Below are positions 38,371 through 45,758 of a DNA stretch of 45,758 nt, in pieces. The position numbers and the translations under genes were made by a program. The notes under the pieces were generated by a model. The model searched no databases and was not told where the DNA came from. It saw nothing but the letters and a program-made list of their open reading frames with translations. The first letter of the stretch is position 1. Every line of letters starts with the position of its first letter. The stretch comes from a bacterium (GTDB taxonomy: Bacteria; UBP18; UBA7526), in the NCBI GenBank assembly GCA_030616365.1, contig JAUWXM010000002.1, forward strand, positions 1-45,758, given 5' to 3'.

Positions 38371-38838
38371 TTATCTATCTATTCCCTTTCCTCCGTAGAG
38401 CCAAGGATGAAGGATCTGAGGGTATTCACAGAGTTCCTGTGGTTTGAAAAGTAAACGGATTTCCCTCTCTGCATTCTCTTTAGAGTCGGCACTGTGCACC
38501 AGGTTGAACCTCTCATGAATAGCATAGTCCCCTCGAATACTTCCTGGTCCTGACTCTTCAGGAGTGGTTGCTCCGATTATCTTGCGTACCATACTTACCG
38601 CCTCCCTACCTGCTAAGACCAAAGCAACATTTGGCCCAGCAGTAGTGAATTTAATGAGGTATTTGAAGAATGGTTCACCTCTATGCATCTGGTAGAGTTT
38701 CTTGGCTAAAGGGATTGAGATATTGACCATCTTCAAGCCAACAATCTTAAGCCCCTTATCCTCAAACCTTTTAATGATTTCTCCGATTAACTTCCTCTGT
38801 ACCCCATCAGGCTTTATCAGAACTAAGGTTCTCTCCAT
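38371..38838 (-). CDS. ndk: Nucleoside diphosphate kinase
   Basis: Balances NTP pools through a phospho-His intermediate, in the cytosol. A 155-residue protein, slightly longer than the usual 130-150. It opens with RTLVLIKPDGVQRKLIGEII (Lys11 site), QMHRGEPFFKYLIKF (Tyr region), VRKIIGATTP and GSIRGDYAIHERFNLVHSAD, where the His of NLVHSADS is the phosphorylated residue. AAGGAG precedes the start. It lies 22 bases after the THEP1-like gene. Its last residues are KGIDR in the region next to the repeat-rich gap. Confidence 0.93.
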   Translation of the reverse strand: MERTLVLIKPDGVQRKLIGEIIKRFEDKGLKIVGLKMVNISIPLAKKLYQMHRGEPFFKYLIKFTTAGPNVALVLAGREAVSMVRKIIGATTPEESGPGSIRGDYAIHERFNLVHSADSKENAEREIRLLFKPQELCEYPQILHPWLYGGKGIDR

Positions 38839-38860
38839 CTCAAAATCTCCTTGATTTCTT

Positions 38861-39376
38861 TTAGAGATTTCTGAAAAAGTCAGAAATCTCTTTTATAATT
38901 CTTTTTCTGTTCTCAAAAGTTACTTCAATTATCTTGGCATCTTCTCTTTTTCTTATGGAATCCAGGAATTCGTTATGCCTGGCCTGTATGGTTCCCAAAA
39001 CTCTCTTTTCGCTATCCAAGGCCTTCTTTACTAAGGAGCAGAACTTCGGGGAATAGAGTTCCATCCTCCCTATCTCATCAATAATGATACACTCCTTATT
39101 CCTTAATGCCTCCTCTATGGCCGGGGCAGCAATCTCTTCCAAGTCTTTAATATTCACTCCGTATTTACTTACTCGATAAGGACTCCTGCAATCTACGTGA
39201 GCCAGTATTCCTTTCTTTCCATTTAAGGTAATAATCTCAAATCCTTTCCTTACGCCACCTTCTCTAATCTCTCTGGTATAAAATCCTCCAGCGTTTATCT
39301 TTAGAATATCAATCACCTCTCTAATGACTGAAGTCTTTCCAATGCCTGGTCTACCGGTCAGTAAAATATTGTTCAT
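38861..39376 (-). CDS. THEP1-like nucleoside-triphosphatase
   Basis: A 171-residue P-loop NTPase of the NTPase_1/THEP1 family, broadly hydrolysing NTPs. Walker A is GRPGIGKTS at residues 8-16, Walker B is CIIIDEIGRMEL near 97-108, with LGTIQARHNEF later. The final codons (EISDFFRNL and the stop) are encoded by the 28-bp palindrome shared with 4881-4908, so that the C-terminal helix tail may be an acquired sequence. It sits three bases after the pit gene stop. Confidence 0.87.
   Translation of the reverse strand: MNNILLTGRPGIGKTSVIREVIDILKINAGGFYTREIREGGVRKGFEIITLNGKKGILAHVDCRSPYRVSKYGVNIKDLEEIAAPAIEEALRNKECIIIDEIGRMELYSPKFCSLVKKALDSEKRVLGTIQARHNEFLDSIRKREDAKIIEVTFENRKRIIKEISDFFRNL
38864..38891. 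repeat. 28-bp palindromic repeat, copy B (coding)
   Basis: The reverse complement of these bases matches 4881-4908 with one mismatch. It forms an AGAGATTTCTGA / TCAGAAATCTCT hairpin and codes for the last residues of the THEP1-like protein, including its stop region. Confidence 0.75.
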
Positions 39377-39379
39377 CTT

Positions 39380-40330
39380 CTATCTCATGAAGAATTGTAC
39401 TACCCATCCCAAAGAATAGGCCAAAATACCGGATCCCACAAGAGTAAAAATCCAGCCAGTAAAGATATTGCCCAGCGTCTTCTTATTGACCATCCTCATC
39501 CCCTTCACCAATCCTACGCCTACTACGGCACCTACCACTGCCTGAGAGCTGGAAACGGGAACATGAAGCTGGACATATATATGGAGAGTAACGGCCTGGG
39601 CCAGGACCACTATTAGGGCCGAGAAAGGATCCAAAAGGGTTATCTTCTTCCCTACAGTATACATTACATTTCGGGAATAGGTTAGAGCACCTAGGGCAAT
39701 ACTTCCTCCTCCTAAAAGAGTAGCCATAAGAGGAGAGAAGCCGGGCACTACCCCCACAAAGGTTCCGGTGGTGTTGGCAACATTATTCGCTCCCAAAGTA
39801 TAGGCGGCATAGCAACCGATGATAATAGAGGAGATTCCCACTATTCTATTGAAGACCATTAAGTTCTTGACTCTCTTCTGCCAGACAAAGGCTAAGAATT
39901 TATAGAGAAGATAGGCGATGACCACTGCCCCCAAAGGGGTTAATATCCAGCAGATGAAGACCTTACGTAACAGGACATATTCTATCTTGGTATGTCTTAG
40001 CAAGCCTACCCCGATAATGGCTCCGATAATTGCTTGTGAGGTGGAAACAGGAATCTTGAGTTAACTCATTAAGTTTACGGTCAGTGCTGCAGCCAGAGCG
40101 GAGACCACTGCGGTCCAGATGACTAAATTGGTAATGCCCCCCACAGTTGCAAAACATTTCCTTCCCTCCAAGAGAGCACCAATAATAACGAAGATCGCGG
40201 TTAGAATGGTTGCCGTGCGATATCTTATAATTTCAGAATTAACCTGGGGGCCAAAGACATTGGCGGCATCGTTTGAACCTAAGCCCCAGCCCATATAGAG
40301 ACCAGGGAAAGGAATGAGAAATCTAAACAT
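39380..40330 (-). pseudogene. pit: Pit-type inorganic phosphate transporter, interrupted by an in-frame TAA
   Basis: An inner-membrane phosphate transporter gene of 316 codons in one frame, cut by a single TAA at 40063-40061. Before the stop: GWGLGSNDAANVFG, the first signature. After it: LKIPVSTSQAIIGAIIGVGL in the same frame, then LGANNVANTTGTFVG and LHVPVSSSQAVVGAVVGVGL, the second signature. The two pieces, 40330-40061 and 40003-39380 if restarted, give about the family length together. The TAA is the centre of a 12-bp palindrome TGAGTTAACTCA. DUF47 upstream is its usual partner. Point mutation, recoding or sequencing error cannot be separated. Confidence 0.82.
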
Positions 40331-40356
40331 TTGTTCCGTCCCCTTTTTTTAGATCC

Positions 40357-40998
40357 TTAAACCTGTTTTTTAATAATTAGGATCTCTAAGACATCGGCAG
40401 CATCCTCTATCACATCGGAGATGCTTGCTATGTGCCAGATGACATCCCGCAAGAGCATCTTCTGAGACAAAAGTAACTCGGAAGTGAATATGCGGCGATT
40501 CAGCTTCCATTCCTCATCATCTACCTTAGCCTCTAATCCATGAACCTCGATGGTCTTTTCCCGCGAAAGGGAGAAGTCTTTGAAAAGATTCATCTTCCCC
40601 TCCCTCAAGGGAAGGAAGACAGCTATGGAATCGATGGTAGTTTTTCTAAAATCTTCTTTAAACTCCTCTGGAATTTCTGGCCGGGTGAGCATAATGAAGT
40701 CACAAGTCGATTCTGCCCGATCAGCGATTTTATCTATGGCTAAGGCTAGGCCAATCAGGTCTTCCCGCAGAGCGGGAAGGAAAGCGCCCTTATGGAATTC
40801 CTCAATTATCCTGCGCCTTAAGCCATCTGCCGCCCCTTCTAAGTTATGGGTCTTGAGAGCATTTGCCTTGGCCGAATCGATATTCCCTCCCAGATAATCC
40901 TCAATGGTCTTTCTCATGCTTTCCAGGCACTCCCCTATCTTCTCCAGATGCTGGTCCATCAAGGATATAACCTCCTCTTCTCTTCTTTTTCTAGGCAT
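40357..40998 (-). CDS. DUF47/PhoU-like phosphate transport regulator
   Basis: A 213-residue all-helical cytosolic protein with two repeats of the PhoU type (acidic positions such as DEEWKLNRRIF and ISDVIEDAADVLEI that bind metal). The family pairs with Pit transporters and moderates phosphate uptake. Here it is 26 bases upstream of the interrupted pit gene, in the expected DUF47-pit order. It follows rpsA by only three bases. With pit broken, this gene may be under relaxed selection, but its frame is intact. Confidence 0.87.
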   Translation of the reverse strand: MPRKRREEEVISLMDQHLEKIGECLESMRKTIEDYLGGNIDSAKANALKTHNLEGAADGLRRRIIEEFHKGAFLPALREDLIGLALAIDKIADRAESTCDFIMLTRPEIPEEFKEDFRKTTIDSIAVFLPLREGKMNLFKDFSLSREKTIEVHGLEAKVDDEEWKLNRRIFTSELLLSQKMLLRDVIWHIASISDVIEDAADVLEILIIKKQV

Positions 40999-41001
40999 CT
41001 T

Positions 41002-42633
41002 CTACCTCCTTTCTTTCTTCATTAAATCTTTTAAACTGGTCTTTGCCTCCTTCTCGCTTCCCATATATTCTTTCATCTCTTCTTCGTCCTTATCTAAGAG
41101 ATATTCCTTGATGCTCAGGGCGATCTTCCTCTTTTTTCTGTCTACCTTTATTATTTTGGCCATCACCTCTTCTCCTGAGGAGACAGCATCCTCACAGGAT
41201 TCCACCCTCTTCTTTGCCAATTGAGAGATATGGATCAATCCTTCTATTCCCCTTTCTAGTTCCACGAAGACTCCGAAGGGGACGATATCTATCACCTTGA
41301 CCTTGAGATGCATCCCCTCTTTGAACTTCTCATAGGGGTCTGGCGTAAGCTGCTTCAAGCCGAGTGAAATCTTCTCTTCCTGGGGATTGACATCCAATAC
41401 TACAACCTCATGTTCCTCCCCCTCCTTTACTATTCTCGAAGGATGGGAGATCCTTTCCTCCCAGGATAGATCAGAGATGTGGATGAGACCCTCCAGGCCA
41501 TCCTCCAATTTCAAGAAGGCCCCGAATCTGGTAATCCCGGTTATTCTCCCCTTTACCCTGGAACCTATGGGATACTTCTTCTCCATCTCTTCCCATAAGA
41601 GGCTCTTCCTATCCAGAGTCATCCTCTGATTTTGAGAATCGACATTCAAGACCTTCACCCCAACCTTCTCCCCCACCTTTAAGGCCTGGGAAGGATGTTC
41701 CAAATAGCTAGAGGACGAAAGACGCGAGACATGCAAAAGCCCCTCCAGGCCTTCTTCCAATTCTACGAAGGCCCCGTAGTCTGTTAAGGTGGTAACCTTC
41801 CCAGCCACTATAGAGCCCGGAGGATACTTCTTCTCTGCTTCTTCCCAGGGGTCTGGTTTGAGTTGCTTCAATCCCAGAGAGATTTTTTCTTTCTCTTTAT
41901 TCAGGGAGAGGACCAAGGCCTCCACCTCTTCTCCAACAGAGAGAAGCTCCGAAGGATGTCTCAGATGGGCATAGGAGATATCCTTGATATGGACCAGACC
42001 GTCGAATCCCCCCAGATCAACGAATGCCCCAAAGTTAATCAAGCTCTTTACCCTTCCCTTCAGAACATCCCCCACCTGGGTCTGGGAAAAGATCCTCTCC
42101 TTTGCTTTCGCTCTCTCTTCCTCTAAGAGCACCCGGCGCGAGAGAACCAGATTCTTTCTTTTTCTGTCCAATTTAATAATCCGTACTTTAATCTTCTGGC
42201 CAACAAACCCTTCCAGATTATATCTGGGATAAAGATCTACATGGGAACCAGGAAGGAATCCCTCCTGACCAACATCGACCATAAGTCCCCCCTTAATCCT
42301 TCGCCTCACCATTCCTTCCAATATCTTCTTTTTCTCGAAAGACTGACTTAAATTCTCCCAGATAATGGTCTCTTCCGCCCTCTTTTTAGAAAGGAGGACA
42401 AGCCCTTCCCCCCCGGCTCTCTTCATAATGTAGACCGGGAGTTTATCCCCAACCCTGGGCGGTTCCTTAAATTCCCTTCTGGGGATGATCCCTTCCACCT
42501 TATACCCGATATCGACTAAGACTCCATCATCCATTATCTGAACGACTCTTCCCTCCACTATCTGGTCCTGGCGAATGGATTCTCTGGCAAAGGATTCCTC
42601 GTATAATTGCTTCAGTTCTTTCTTAGTTGCCAT
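41002..42633 (-). CDS. rpsA: Ribosomal protein S1
   Basis: A 543-residue mRNA-binding protein of the small subunit with six S1 OB-fold repeats, starting near residues 22, 98, 185, 270, 355 and 442 (for example KGRVKSLINFGAFVDLGGFD and KGRITGITRFGAFLKLEDGL), each ending with ISLGLKQL-type segments. Family length is normal. The start ATG overlaps the ispH stop by 11 bases. The ispH-rpsA neighbourhood is found in many bacteria and in some the two are fused. Confidence 0.93.
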   Translation of the reverse strand: MATKKELKQLYEESFARESIRQDQIVEGRVVQIMDDGVLVDIGYKVEGIIPRREFKEPPRVGDKLPVYIMKRAGGEGLVLLSKKRAEETIIWENLSQSFEKKKILEGMVRRRIKGGLMVDVGQEGFLPGSHVDLYPRYNLEGFVGQKIKVRIIKLDRKRKNLVLSRRVLLEEERAKAKERIFSQTQVGDVLKGRVKSLINFGAFVDLGGFDGLVHIKDISYAHLRHPSELLSVGEEVEALVLSLNKEKEKISLGLKQLKPDPWEEAEKKYPPGSIVAGKVTTLTDYGAFVELEEGLEGLLHVSRLSSSSYLEHPSQALKVGEKVGVKVLNVDSQNQRMTLDRKSLLWEEMEKKYPIGSRVKGRITGITRFGAFLKLEDGLEGLIHISDLSWEERISHPSRIVKEGEEHEVVVLDVNPQEEKISLGLKQLTPDPYEKFKEGMHLKVKVIDIVPFGVFVELERGIEGLIHISQLAKKRVESCEDAVSSGEEVMAKIIKVDRKKRKIALSIKEYLLDKDEEEMKEYMGSEKEAKTSLKDLMKKERR

Positions 42634-43450
42634 AACTCTTGACCTTTTCTCTCACTTCATCTATCAGCCACTCTGGGGTGGAGGCTCCCCCGCTAATCCC
42701 AACTATTTCTCTGTTCTTCAGCCATCTGAGATCTATTTCGAATGGCCTCTCAATGTGATAGGTCTCGGTAAATTCTTTGCTGATCTGAGCCAGTCTTTTG
42801 GTATTGGCACTATTCCTTCCCCCGATGATGAGCATGAGATCTACCTTCTTTGCTAACTCTCTGGTAGAGCGCTGTTGTCTGGATACTGCACTACAGATGG
42901 TGGCATGGACTTTCAATTCCTTTGTCTTACTTCTCAATCTTTTGACGATCTCTTTGAAATTCTCCAAGGATTGGGTGGTCTGGGCTACTACCCCGATTCT
43001 GGAGTAAGACTCCATCTTCTCTACCTGGGAAGGCCTCTGGAGAACGATGCTTTTTTCCGAAGCCATACTCTCTACCTCTGGATGGCCCCGGTCACCCACA
43101 ATTACCAGTTGATAACCTTTTGCTTCTAACTCCCTTGCCCTTTCCTGGGCCCTCTTCACATAGGGACAGGTAGCATCGACGATCTTCAGACCCCGTTTCT
43201 TAGCTATCTCAATAGTAGCAGTGGGCAGGCCATGAGAACGAATGATGAGAGTTCCCGCTTTAATTCCCTTTAAATTATCTATTACTTTAAGCCCCCTTCG
43301 GGATAGTCTATCTACTACCTGGGGATTGTGGATCAAAGGGCCCAGAGTATAGAAGGGGCCCCTCTCTTCCCCAAGCGCCTCCTCTACTATTGCCAGGGCT
43401 CTCTTCACCCCAAAGCAGAAGCCTGATCCTTTAGCAATGATCACCCTCAT
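42623..43450 (-). CDS. ispH: 4-Hydroxy-3-methylbut-2-enyl diphosphate reductase
   Basis: Final step of the MEP pathway, making IPP and DMAPP with an iron-sulfur cluster. A 275-residue protein with three cluster Cys visible: GFCFGVKRA, DATCPYVKRA and HATICSAVSRQQRS, and the STPEWLIDE motif near the C-terminus with the catalytic Glu. Other motifs, such as IRSHGLP and NSANTKRLAQI, fit. The ATG overlaps the cmk-plsC stop. The isoprenoids feed undecaprenyl phosphate for the glycan locus, among other products. Confidence 0.95.
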   Translation of the reverse strand: MRVIIAKGSGFCFGVKRALAIVEEALGEERGPFYTLGPLIHNPQVVDRLSRRGLKVIDNLKGIKAGTLIIRSHGLPTATIEIAKKRGLKIVDATCPYVKRAQERARELEAKGYQLVIVGDRGHPEVESMASEKSIVLQRPSQVEKMESYSRIGVVAQTTQSLENFKEIVKRLRSKTKELKVHATICSAVSRQQRSTRELAKKVDLMLIIGGRNSANTKRLAQISKEFTETYHIERPFEIDLRWLKNREIVGISGGASTPEWLIDEVREKVKSYGN

Positions 43451-44727
43451 TCCTTTTGCATTTCCCTTATTCTATTCATGGTCTCATCGCTTATTGTCTG
43501 ATAGGCTTCTTTGGGTTTAAGGTGAGAGAATCTCTCAATGGCCAAGGGCCGGCCAAAAGAAACCTTTATCTTCCTTGGTCGGATGAACCTGCCCTTGAAG
43601 GGAAGGGCCCGATGGGAACCAACAATGAGGGTGGAAATTATCGTTGCTCCTGATCTATAGGCAAGCATCCCTACTCCTGGCTTCGGCTTGAGCAGTTTAC
43701 CGCTTGGACTCCTCGTCCCCTCAATAAAGATGAGCAGGGCCTCTCTATCTTGTAAGATCTTTAGGGCCTTTTTTGTGGCCTCTATGTCCGCTCCCCTTCT
43801 CTTTACCGGAAAGGCACCCAGCCTTCTTGTTAGATTACCGATGAAGAAGAATTTGAAAGTCTCTACTACCGCCATATAATGGAGCCTTCTGGGAGAGGAA
43901 ACGCCCACCAGTGGAGGATCTAAGAAGCTTAAGTGATTGGAGGCGATAATGAGTGGTCCCTTGCTTGGTATATTTTCCCTTCCCCTGACCTCTATTCTGA
44001 AGAGGAGTTTGAAGAGTAACCTTCCTATGAAGTGGAGAATGGTATAGAGAATCCACTTCTTCCTTCTCTTGCTTATCTCTCTTAAAACCGCCCCTACTTC
44101 TTCTTCAACGGTGAGATCTGTGGTATCGATCCTAATGGCATCGGCTGCCTTTTTCAAGGGGCCGGCCTTTCTGGTCATATCCGCCAGGTCCCTCTCTCTC
44201 GTCTCTCTCAAGACTTTAGAGAGGGGAACCTCATAGCCCCTTTCTTTCAGTTCCTTGCACTTCCTCTTTGCCCGCTCTTCTAAGGAGGCATCTATGTAGA
44301 ACTTTTTATCTGCTTCAGGAAGAACCACAGTTCCGATATCCCTTCCCTCTACAACAATCCCTCCCCTTCTTGCCATCTTCCTCTGAAATATTAGAAACTC
44401 CTTCCTTATCCCCGTTATCTTCCCTATTCTGGCTACCTTCTCATCCACCTCAGGGGTCTTTATCTTCTCTGAGATATCATCACCATTTAGAAAGATGCGC
44501 CATTCCCCACCTACTTCTTCAATCTCTATCTTTATCTCAGCGGCCAATCTTATCAAGGCCTTCTCATCTTTAAGGTCAATTTTTCTCTTTAGCGCCTCAT
44601 AGGTGAGGGCGCGATAAAGGAGGCCACTCTCCAGATAGGAGTAACCCAGCCTCCTGGCTATCAATTTCGCTAAGGTGCTCTTTCCCGCACCTGCTGGACC
44701 ATCGATGGTGACGGTTAGTCTTCTCAT
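43447..44727 (-). CDS. cmk-plsC: Cytidylate kinase fused to 1-acylglycerol-3-phosphate acyltransferase
   Basis: A 426-residue two-domain protein. Residues about 1-222 are CMP kinase: IDGPAGAGKSTLAKLIARRL (P-loop), LESGLLYRALTYEAL, VVEGRDIGTVVLPEADKKFY and RERDLADMTRKAGPLKKAADA. Residues about 230-426 are PlsC-like: IIASNHLSFLDPPLVG (His-x4-Asp active site), FIEGTRSPSGKLLKPKPGVG, and then the membrane-associated tail. The fusion links nucleotide recycling to phospholipid synthesis; it is a recurrent fusion in some phyla. It overlaps aroA upstream and ispH downstream (ATGA). Confidence 0.92.
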   Translation of the reverse strand: MRRLTVTIDGPAGAGKSTLAKLIARRLGYSYLESGLLYRALTYEALKRKIDLKDEKALIRLAAEIKIEIEEVGGEWRIFLNGDDISEKIKTPEVDEKVARIGKITGIRKEFLIFQRKMARRGGIVVEGRDIGTVVLPEADKKFYIDASLEERAKRKCKELKERGYEVPLSKVLRETRERDLADMTRKAGPLKKAADAIRIDTTDLTVEEEVGAVLREISKRRKKWILYTILHFIGRLLFKLLFRIEVRGRENIPSKGPLIIASNHLSFLDPPLVGVSSPRRLHYMAVVETFKFFFIGNLTRRLGAFPVKRRGADIEATKKALKILQDREALLIFIEGTRSPSGKLLKPKPGVGMLAYRSGATIISTLIVGSHRALPFKGRFIRPRKIKVSFGRPLAIERFSHLKPKEAYQTISDETMNRIREMQKE

Positions 44728-45758
44728 ACCACTTTTAATCTTTCTAAGATCGCTTCAAACTCTGGAAAGGAGGTCTTAATACATTCTGTGTCAAAGATGA
44801 TTGTCTCTTCCTTAGCAATCAATCCAGCTATGACTAAAGCCATGGCCATCCGATGATCAGTAAAGCTATCTACCTTTGCTCCCTTCAGCTGGCAAGGTCC
44901 CTGAATGATGAGGCCGTCTTCTCTCTCCTCTACCTCCACTCCCAGCTTAGAAAGGTTAATGCTTAAGGCCCGGATCCTGTCCGTCTCCTTTACTCTCAAC
45001 TCCTGGGCATCCTTTATTATCGTCTCTCCTTTTGCCTTTGTAGCAGCCAGGGCCAGAAGGGGAAGCTCGTCGATGACCCTGGGGATCATCTCTCTACCGA
45101 TGGTTATTCCCTTTAAGCTACTTCCTTTAACTACCATATCTCCTAGGGGTTCATTATTCTCTTCCCTCAAATTCTCAATCTCTATCTCCGCGCCCATGCT
45201 CTTTAAGATATCGATTACTCCCGTTCTTGTGGGATTGAGGCCTACCCCAGAGAGCCTAATATGAGAACCGGGCAGAAGAATAGCGCCTACCACAAAGAAA
45301 GAGGCGCTTGATATATCCCCAGGGATGTTAACCGGCTTAGCAACCAATTCCTTTCCTCCAGTTATACTCACTGTCAGATCCCTGATTTCTATATCTGCTT
45401 CCAGGTACTTAAGCATCCTCTCCGTATGATCCCTCGATTTCGCGGGCTCTGTGATCTCTGTCTTTCCTTGAGCATATAGACCAGCCAAGAGGATGGCCGA
45501 TTTCACCTGGGCGCTGGGGATGGGTGTCTGATAAGAGATGGCTTTTAACCTTCCTCCTTCTATTTTGAGAGGGGCAAATCTCCCTTCTATCTTCGCCCCC
45601 ATTCTTTCTAAGGGCTCGACTATCCGATCCATGGGCCTCTTCCCTAAAGACTCATCTCCTGTGATGGTGGAAGAGAAATTTTGGGCAGCTAGGATGCCCG
45701 AGAGGAGGCGCATAGTAGTGCCCGAATTTCCGCAGTCTATGATATCCCTTGGTTGGGA
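44724..45758 (-). CDS. aroA: EPSP synthase (3-phosphoshikimate 1-carboxyvinyltransferase), 5'-truncated
   Basis: Adds the enolpyruvyl group of PEP to shikimate-3-phosphate. The frame is open to the window edge, so the N-terminus is missing; the ATG at 45713 is an internal codon, after IDCGNSGTTMR. Visible parts: SGTTMRLLSGILAAQNF, SLGKRPMDRIVEPLERMGA, IPSAQVKSAILLAGL, and SFTDHRMAMALVIAGL near the C-terminus, with the PRVIDELPLLALAATKAKGE segment. About 345 residues visible of the usual 430. It is the first gene seen in the minus-strand operon aroA-cmk/plsC-ispH-rpsA, and completes the pathway part at the left end of the window. Confidence 0.95.
   Translation of the reverse strand, partial: SQPRDIIDCGNSGTTMRLLSGILAAQNFSSTITGDESLGKRPMDRIVEPLERMGAKIEGRFAPLKIEGGRLKAISYQTPIPSAQVKSAILLAGLYAQGKTEITEPAKSRDHTERMLKYLEADIEIRDLTVSITGGKELVAKPVNIPGDISSASFFVVGAILLPGSHIRLSGVGLNPTRTGVIDILKSMGAEIEIENLREENNEPLGDMVVKGSSLKGITIGREMIPRVIDELPLLALAATKAKGETIIKDAQELRVKETDRIRALSINLSKLGVEVEEREDGLIIQGPCQLKGAKVDSFTDHRMAMALVIAGLIAKEETIIFDTECIKTSFPEFEAILERLKVV

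Overview
The window looks like a chromosomal piece from an uncultured, probably anaerobic, diderm bacterium, most likely from a candidate phylum (Omnitrophota or Aerophobota style; this is a guess from gene content and repeat style, not a phylogeny). Reasons: short anaerobe-type ThiC, an O-antigen-ligase-like polymerase with TPRs, a lipoprotein, a large surface-polysaccharide locus, core genes packed with ATGA stop/start overlaps, and many short iterated or palindromic words both between and inside genes.

Layout. 1-4779 (+): end of aroC, then aroK, aroB, aroQ and an O-antigen ligase/TPR protein, all translationally coupled or close. 4780-5134: a repeat-rich leader with a terminator-like hairpin, a clear sigma70-type promoter, a 34-bp imperfect palindrome (candidate operator) and ATTCGCG repeats. 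5135-24306 (+): an exopolysaccharide/glycan locus: GbsR/MarR-like regulator, TIGR04076-like protein, wecB, B12-binding radical SAM protein, Wzx-like flippase, methyltransferase, heparinase II/III-like protein, four GT4 and one frameshifted GT2 glycosyltransferases (one GT4 before and three after or around asnB), asnB, a transglutaminase-like lipoprotein, a WecA/TagO-like initiating transferase, a UGM-like flavoprotein and an NAD-sugar epimerase. 24294-25934 (+): M24 peptidase and EF-P. 25931-27214 (-): an MFS protein, divergent from a thiamine operon (TPP riboswitch with terminator, thiD2, thiE, thiC) that runs into cca. 31350-34705: tRNA-Gly(CCC), apt, tRNA-Arg(CCT), two small membrane proteins, a small HTH protein, and about 0.9 kb without a gene. 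34706-45758 (-): sugar nucleotidyltransferase, SppA-type peptidase, CaCA antiporter, class II aldolase, NDK, THEP1 NTPase, an interrupted Pit phosphate transporter with its DUF47 partner, ribosomal protein S1, ispH, a cmk-plsC fusion and the 3' part of aroA.

How it fits together: the shikimate pathway is split between the two ends of the window (aroC/K/B/Q at the left, aroA at the right). The polysaccharide locus contains initiation (WecA-like), assembly (GT4/GT2), precursor supply (WecB, epimerase, UGM-like), export (Wzx), polymerisation (the ligase/TPR protein next door) and modification or turnover (heparinase-like, AsnB, transglutaminase-like). The thiamine genes are under a TPP riboswitch. 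cca matters here because tRNA-Arg(CCT) has no encoded CCA.

The most unusual signal is not one gene but a lexicon of small palindromes and iterated words. Copies recur at distant sites, sit in riboswitch arms and around tRNA genes, and are inserted in frame into or form the ends of proteins: the nucleotidyltransferase, DUF2784 protein, CaCA linker, UGM-like protein, THEP1 C-terminus and others. This resembles the protein-coding palindromic elements described in Rickettsia (RPE), but with different sequences. Two genes are broken: a GT2 gene at an A7 run, and the pit gene by an in-frame TAA.
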